A stretch of DNA of 64,000 bases from positions 1-64,000 of the IMG/VR virus record IMGVR_UViG_3300001798_000006. One strand, 5' to 3'. The notes below the pieces were generated by a model. It was given only the letters and a program-made list of their open reading frames with translations. It was not told the origin of the DNA and searched no databases. Below are positions 60,239 to 64,000 of the stretch, one piece after another; positions within the stretch are counted from its first letter, which is position 1; every line of letters begins with the position of its first letter. The position numbers and the translations under genes are program-made. Source of the stretch: a virus.

Positions 60239-61007
60239 TATCTCGGAAGATCTAAAGGCACAAGTGCTTGCATATAATGACCAGGGGCTATCTTCTATGC
60301 AAATAGCCGAAAAAATCAATTGGCCAAAAAACGAATATTCTCGCAAGAAGATTGGCAAGATTTTAAAAGAGGCTAATAAGCACGCTGTTATAGCCTCACC
60401 AGAGGCCAAAGATCTCAATTTAACGCTTGATCAAATGACCCGTGATCAGAGGTTTGAACATTTAAAAAATAGCGTAATGAAAACTCCTAGAGCGACTCTG
60501 GTATTTAACTCGTTTACTGAGGCTGAAAAAGAATTCTTCTTAGATGAATATTTGAAGATCCTAAAAGCTACAGACTCTATTTCAGAGCCCGAAGAACAAT
60601 CTTTGTTTAGTGCGTGCGTAGAATACGTCCTGGCCTTTAGAGCTTTAGATCTAAAGGCCATCGAAGAGAAGTGTTATGCAGAAACACAGGCTGGTAAATG
60701 GAAACAGGGCGATGTTAGATTTCGAGCGTTCGCAGATGATAAATTTGCTAAACAATATCAGCAGCATTTGGAAACTTATCGTAAACTAGTCACGGACTTA
60801 AAAATGTCTCGTTCTCAACGTCTTGATAAGATTAAGAACGAAAAGAGGACGCTTGTTGATTTAGCGGTCGAATTATCAAGCAAGAGTGCCCAGACTACTG
60901 CCACAGAAGAGATTATTAGGCTGAGTCGCCTATCTGATGAAGAGTTACAAAAATTAATGGACAATGGATATGTGCTAGGGGTGTTTGGACTGGAGAAAGG
61001 AACGTAA
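60231..61007 (+). CDS. HTH protein, possible terminase small subunit
   Basis: Start at ATG 60231 (MANISEDLKAQVLAYNDQGLS); 258 residues. An N-terminal helix-turn-helix (SSMQIAEKINWPKNEYSRKKIG), a helical middle and a C-terminal SRSQRLDKIKNEKRTLVDLAVEL and LSDEELQKLMDNGY. This layout fits phage small terminase-like proteins; the identity is tentative. It overlaps the sigma gene by 8 bp. Confidence 0.4.
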   Translation: MANISEDLKAQVLAYNDQGLSSMQIAEKINWPKNEYSRKKIGKILKEANKHAVIASPEAKDLNLTLDQMTRDQRFEHLKNSVMKTPRATLVFNSFTEAEKEFFLDEYLKILKATDSISEPEEQSLFSACVEYVLAFRALDLKAIEEKCYAETQAGKWKQGDVRFRAFADDKFAKQYQQHLETYRKLVTDLKMSRSQRLDKIKNEKRTLVDLAVELSSKSAQTTATEEIIRLSRLSDEELQKLMDNGYVLGVFGLEKGT

Positions 61008-61624
61008 TGGAAATATTACAGCGACTTAAACAATGTAGTAAATGTGGAGAAATAAAAAATATAGACCATTTCTATAAAAGTAATAACTGTAAAGATGGAT
61101 ATATGGGAAGATGTAAATGTTGTTTAAAAAATAAAAATAATATTAATTTACCAAAAAATGAATTATCGTGGAAACAAAAAATTTGTCAGAAGTGCAATCT
61201 AATAAAACCAATTAATGAATTCCACAAAAGACACAATTTGCTAATATATATGAGTTGGTGTAAAAATTGCCATAAATTATATCGTAAAAATCATATTGAT
61301 GATATTCTTAATGAATGGATAGTTTTCTTTAAAAGTGTATACGGCAATAGCCCAAGGTGCAGTATTTGCGACAAAAGTTTAACGTTTCGTAGCAAGGATA
61401 TTTTTGATACTGTGGTATTTGATCATAGATGTGACGGTAAAGAATTAATACAACAGACGCCATCTTTATTTTATCATAAAAAGCCATGTGACGCGATCAA
61501 TAGAAGTATTTGGTTGCAGTCAAATTTTGGCATATTATGTTGGTCATGTAATAAGTTTATACCTACTAAGAATAGAATTATATGGCTTAATAAATTAACC
61601 ACTTATATCAAGGAAACCCTTTAA
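61007..61624 (+). CDS. HNH-type endonuclease with zinc repeats
   Basis: 205 residues. Repeated CSKCGEIKNIDHFYK and CQKCNLIKPINEFHK zinc units, then CSICDKSLTFRS, VFDHRCDGKEL and LCWSCNKF form a treble-clef/HNH nuclease. The AT content is higher than in its neighbours, in line with a mobile homing gene inserted between the terminase-like and glycosyltransferase genes. Confidence 0.75.
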   Translation: MEILQRLKQCSKCGEIKNIDHFYKSNNCKDGYMGRCKCCLKNKNNINLPKNELSWKQKICQKCNLIKPINEFHKRHNLLIYMSWCKNCHKLYRKNHIDDILNEWIVFFKSVYGNSPRCSICDKSLTFRSKDIFDTVVFDHRCDGKELIQQTPSLFYHKKPCDAINRSIWLQSNFGILCWSCNKFIPTKNRIIWLNKLTTYIKETL

Positions 61625-62571
61625 TGAAAAATATCACCATGTTTTTTGCTTCCTGGGAAGCATATGGCGAAAGATGGGGCACTCCGCACGCAATTAGGGA
61701 TGAGCTAAAAAGACGCGGCTATGTTATCAACCAATATAACTTGTACCATAATAATGGCTTATATGATGAACGTAAAAAAACACGCCATTATTCTAACGAA
61801 GGAGTGAATCTATTCTTTCAAGATATACGCAATGGATATGAACCAGATATAGTATTTTTACTTGATTATGGTCCTTTTGCATGTCCATACTTAAGTAAAA
61901 ATAATTATAGGAAGGCTTTATGGATATTAGAGGCGGGCGACGAACCGCAAGCACATCGTTTACATTTACAAAAGGCAAATAATTTTGACATTATTCTATC
62001 ACCAGACTATAGTTGTGCAGAACACTACAATAGATTGGGACTTAAGGGGTACTGGTGGACACATCACGCCGACGAGAATATCTTTAAGCCATACCCAGAT
62101 ATCAAAGAAGAGTTTGGTCTAATAACTACATGTGGACCAAGAGGGTATGGTCACTTAAAAGGATTGACAGAAAGATTACAAGAGGCGTTAGGCAACCAAT
62201 ATAAAAACGAAAGATTTTTTTATGGCGATGACCATCCTAAGTTTTTGTCTAGGGGCAAAATAGTGCTACAATGTTCGCAATTCGGGGAGTTGACCAGACG
62301 AATATTTGAAGGCATGGCCTGTGGCAAAATGGTTTTGACAGATAAATTATCTCCAGATACACATATTGAAGATTTATTCGAAGATGGCAAAGATATTATT
62401 TACTATTCGTCAATAGACGAGTGTATAGAAAAGGCAAGATATTATATCGAACACGACGATGAGCGTAGGCAAATAGCTTTAAATGGGTACAATAAAGTAA
62501 TGGCCAATCATTCAATTAAAGCTAGAGTAGATGAATGGGAAAGGATAATCCAGGCTTATGTGCGAGTTTAG
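61624..62571 (+). CDS. Glycosyltransferase (CgeB/GT-B type)
   Basis: 315 residues. N-terminal ITMFFASWEAYGERWGTPHAIRDELKRRGY, then FACPYLSKNNYRKALWILEAGDEPQ, IILSPDYSCAEHYNRLGL and a C-terminal SQFGELTRRIFEGMACGKMVLTDKLSPDTHIEDLF match CgeB-like GT-B glycosyltransferases. It may glycosylate a virion protein or DNA. Followed by a GT2 gene. Confidence 0.85.
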   Translation: MKNITMFFASWEAYGERWGTPHAIRDELKRRGYVINQYNLYHNNGLYDERKKTRHYSNEGVNLFFQDIRNGYEPDIVFLLDYGPFACPYLSKNNYRKALWILEAGDEPQAHRLHLQKANNFDIILSPDYSCAEHYNRLGLKGYWWTHHADENIFKPYPDIKEEFGLITTCGPRGYGHLKGLTERLQEALGNQYKNERFFYGDDHPKFLSRGKIVLQCSQFGELTRRIFEGMACGKMVLTDKLSPDTHIEDLFEDGKDIIYYSSIDECIEKARYYIEHDDERRQIALNGYNKVMANHSIKARVDEWERIIQAYVRV

Positions 62572-62791
62572 AAAAATTCGTAAGATTAAGCTATTATCGA
62601 CAGGAGATATTGTTCATGTTAAACATCTTTCTGTATGGCACACTGACAGACATTTAATACAAGAACCGGCAATATATACTATATGTGCCTCTGGATCAAT
62701 TTCATTTTATTGGGATGGTCAATCAGGCTTTTATGAACACAAAGATTATGAGGTTATGGAGTATACAAATTTATATGACCACGAGCATTAG
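62558..62791 (+). CDS. Small hypothetical protein
   Basis: 77 residues (KLLSTGDIVHVKHLSVWHTDR, AIYTICASGSISFYWDGQSG), an SH3-like barrel shape. It lies between the two glycosyltransferase genes, overlapping both by 14-17 bp. Confidence 0.58.
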   Translation: MCEFRKIRKIKLLSTGDIVHVKHLSVWHTDRHLIQEPAIYTICASGSISFYWDGQSGFYEHKDYEVMEYTNLYDHEH

Positions 62792-63566
62792 ATCGCCATA
62801 TGGTGATAAATGGAATTATGAGCGGCATGAATTTAAGCCATTTGACCCATTCAAAGAGCCCCAATTAATATCTATCATATTCCTAGCCTGCGGTAAGTCC
62901 AAAATAACAAAGCTTTGTTTAGAAGCGACCGCTAAGGCTGCCGCTTTATATGGCGGTGAACTAGAGTGGGTATTTATGGAAAATGGAGATTGCCAGGAGA
63001 ATTGGCAATTATTCGATGAGTTTAAGTGCGAGCGTAAGACACTTATTAAAAGTAGAAACTTCGGGATTTGCCATGGATTCAATCAGATGTTAGCTGTGAG
63101 CCGTGGGGAATTCGTGATGTTCCACGAAAACGATTTCAGAAATCAAATACCCGATTTTAATTTCTTGCAACACGCCAAAGATATATTAAATGAGCAACAA
63201 GACATAGGACTTGTCAGACTTAGAGATCCTTATGATCCATATGAGAATTGGGGCAAAAATAAAAAAGAGTATGAGCCTATGTCATGTCCCGACGCCAAAG
63301 TATGGCGAGCAGCTACTCTTGGTGGACACCTTTATTATTTCTATGAGTGTCCAAACGGCTTTAATAACAACCCAAACCTAGTGCGTCGTAGTTTACTTAA
63401 TGAAGTCGGTATGTTTCGCGAGCCAATTTTTGGTAGCGACCCCCGACATGGCGAGCAAGATTTTCAAGAGCGTGTCAGAGCAACAGATGCATTAACAGGT
63501 TATATCGGAGTTCCAGTCTATCATCACATTGGCGGAGGACTCCGCTTATTCTACGAAAGGAATTAA
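62775..63566 (+). CDS. Glycosyltransferase family 2-like
   Basis: Start at ATG 62775 (MTTSIRSPYGDKW), overlapping the upstream stop; 263 residues. LISIIFLACGKSKITKLCLEAT, LEWVFMENGDCQENW, NFGICHGFNQMLAVSRGEFVMFHENDFR (the DXD-like segment is E-N-D) and GGHLYYFYECPNGF fit a GT-A fold. Probably works with the CgeB-like enzyme on a shared glycan. Confidence 0.78.
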   Translation: MTTSIRSPYGDKWNYERHEFKPFDPFKEPQLISIIFLACGKSKITKLCLEATAKAAALYGGELEWVFMENGDCQENWQLFDEFKCERKTLIKSRNFGICHGFNQMLAVSRGEFVMFHENDFRNQIPDFNFLQHAKDILNEQQDIGLVRLRDPYDPYENWGKNKKEYEPMSCPDAKVWRAATLGGHLYYFYECPNGFNNNPNLVRRSLLNEVGMFREPIFGSDPRHGEQDFQERVRATDALTGYIGVPVYHHIGGGLRLFYERN

Positions 63567-63567
63567 A

Positions 63568-63807
63568 ATGTCTAATTTAAATGTAGGCGACAAAGTACTT
63601 TTTCATGGAAAAGAATTATCGGTTGTTAACAGATGGGGTGCTGGTAAATATCATACTTATGTTTTTAGCGATGGCACTCAAGTTAATTTTGATCCAGTCG
63701 AGGCTGTTAAAGCTGGTACGCTCACCCTTTTAACTAAGGAAGAACCTGAGACGCCAAAAGCTCTCAAGAGCGTTTTTAGGTTTAATAAAAATGAAGAAAA
63801 AGACTAA
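63568..63807 (+). CDS. Small barrel-like protein
   Basis: Start at ATG 63568 (MSNLNVGDKVLFHGKELSVV) after GAAAGG; 79 residues. NVGDKVLFHG and YVFSDGTQVNFDPVE suggest an SH3-like/hyl barrel; a charged tail follows. Overlaps the nuclease gene start. Confidence 0.62.
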   Translation: MSNLNVGDKVLFHGKELSVVNRWGAGKYHTYVFSDGTQVNFDPVEAVKAGTLTLLTKEEPETPKALKSVFRFNKNEEKD

Positions 63808-64000
63808 AGCTTCTCTCATAACTGATTCCAGAGAAAAACAAGCCTGGGATTTTTATGGCGACGAAGATTTTGATTCAGTAATAACCGAAAAACTTGATGC
63901 TGGTGATTATTCCTTAAAAGATCCTAATAATTTAATTATCATAGAGCGGAAAGCTAGTATCGACGAAATATATAACAATTTCTCCACGACTGATGAAAAA
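63791..64000 (+). CDS. ERCC4-type nuclease, 5' end only
   Basis: From ATG 63791 the frame runs off the window. ASLITDSREKQAWDFYGDEDF, then LDAGDYSLKDPNNLIIIERKAS matches the ERCC4/Mus81-type catalytic core (D-x-x-E-K, GDY, ERK). It probably cuts branched or flap DNA or processes replication ends. Confidence 0.78.
   Translation, partial: MKKKTKASLITDSREKQAWDFYGDEDFDSVITEKLDAGDYSLKDPNNLIIIERKASIDEIYNNFSTTDEK

Overview
The window reads as one segment of a large tailed dsDNA phage genome infecting a Gram-negative bacterium. Genes are short, tightly packed and often overlap by ATGA or TAATG. There are Shine-Dalgarno starts, lipoprotein and Sec signals, clustered tRNAs, HNH endonucleases and many phage-only small proteins. 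No ribosomal RNA or host housekeeping operon is present. Most of the window is AT-rich; about 40.4-49.9 kb is visibly more GC-rich. Host assignment is inference.

Layout. (1) 1-33.5 kb is almost entirely minus strand. It carries nucleotide metabolism (GMP reductase, dNMP kinase, a deoxyribosyltransferase-like protein), nucleic acid repair (T4 Rnl1-like RNA ligase, a second RNA ligase, a DNA ligase with an N-terminal WGR-like domain, a PNK-like kinase and a CCA-enzyme-type HD protein), two MoxR ATPase plus metallopeptidase/VWA cassettes, an alarmone-hydrolase-like HD protein, two exported propeller-like proteins, tRNAs for Arg, Gly, Glu and Leu, and several structured RNAs. (2) 33.6-49.9 kb is plus strand: tens of mostly very small genes, many with their own promoter. 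These include a DUF932 protein, a Gp88-like protein, a cREC protein, a deaminase, an L7/L12-like protein, RMF-like proteins and tRNAs (Lys and an Ile-UAU-like one). (3) A strong bidirectional terminator at 49.92-49.96 kb separates this from a minus-strand block (50.2-59.1 kb) with a BCS1-like AAA ATPase, macro-domain, NADAR and SLOG proteins, a nucleotidyltransferase, a cupin isomerase, a matrixin-type lipoprotein protease, an EF-hand protein, a third exported propeller-like protein and tRNA-Pro. (4) From 59.17 kb the plus strand resumes with what looks like a late or structural module: a sigma-like factor, a terminase-small-subunit-like protein, an HNH protein, two glycosyltransferases and the start of an ERCC4-type nuclease.

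Control signals are the most unusual part. More than 30 sigma70-like promoters share TTGAC[A/G], a 16-17 bp spacer and usually a TGA-extended -10. In most of them the spacer is an inverted repeat whose arms change together. At least six place the -10 exactly 6 bp before an ATG, predicting leaderless mRNAs. Other genes in the GC-rich arm have a leader hairpin followed by a GGAGCGAAG-type ribosome site. A separate set of genes puts the Shine-Dalgarno GGA in the 3-nt loop of a small perfect hairpin touching the start codon. Short perfect hairpins with 3-nt loops also occur throughout coding and non-coding DNA. A 13-bp palindrome, TCTCAnnnTGAGA, recurs near a subset of promoters. RNA repair, ribosome-associated, ADP-ribose and alarmone genes together suggest an early accessory programme that protects or redirects host translation; this is inference.
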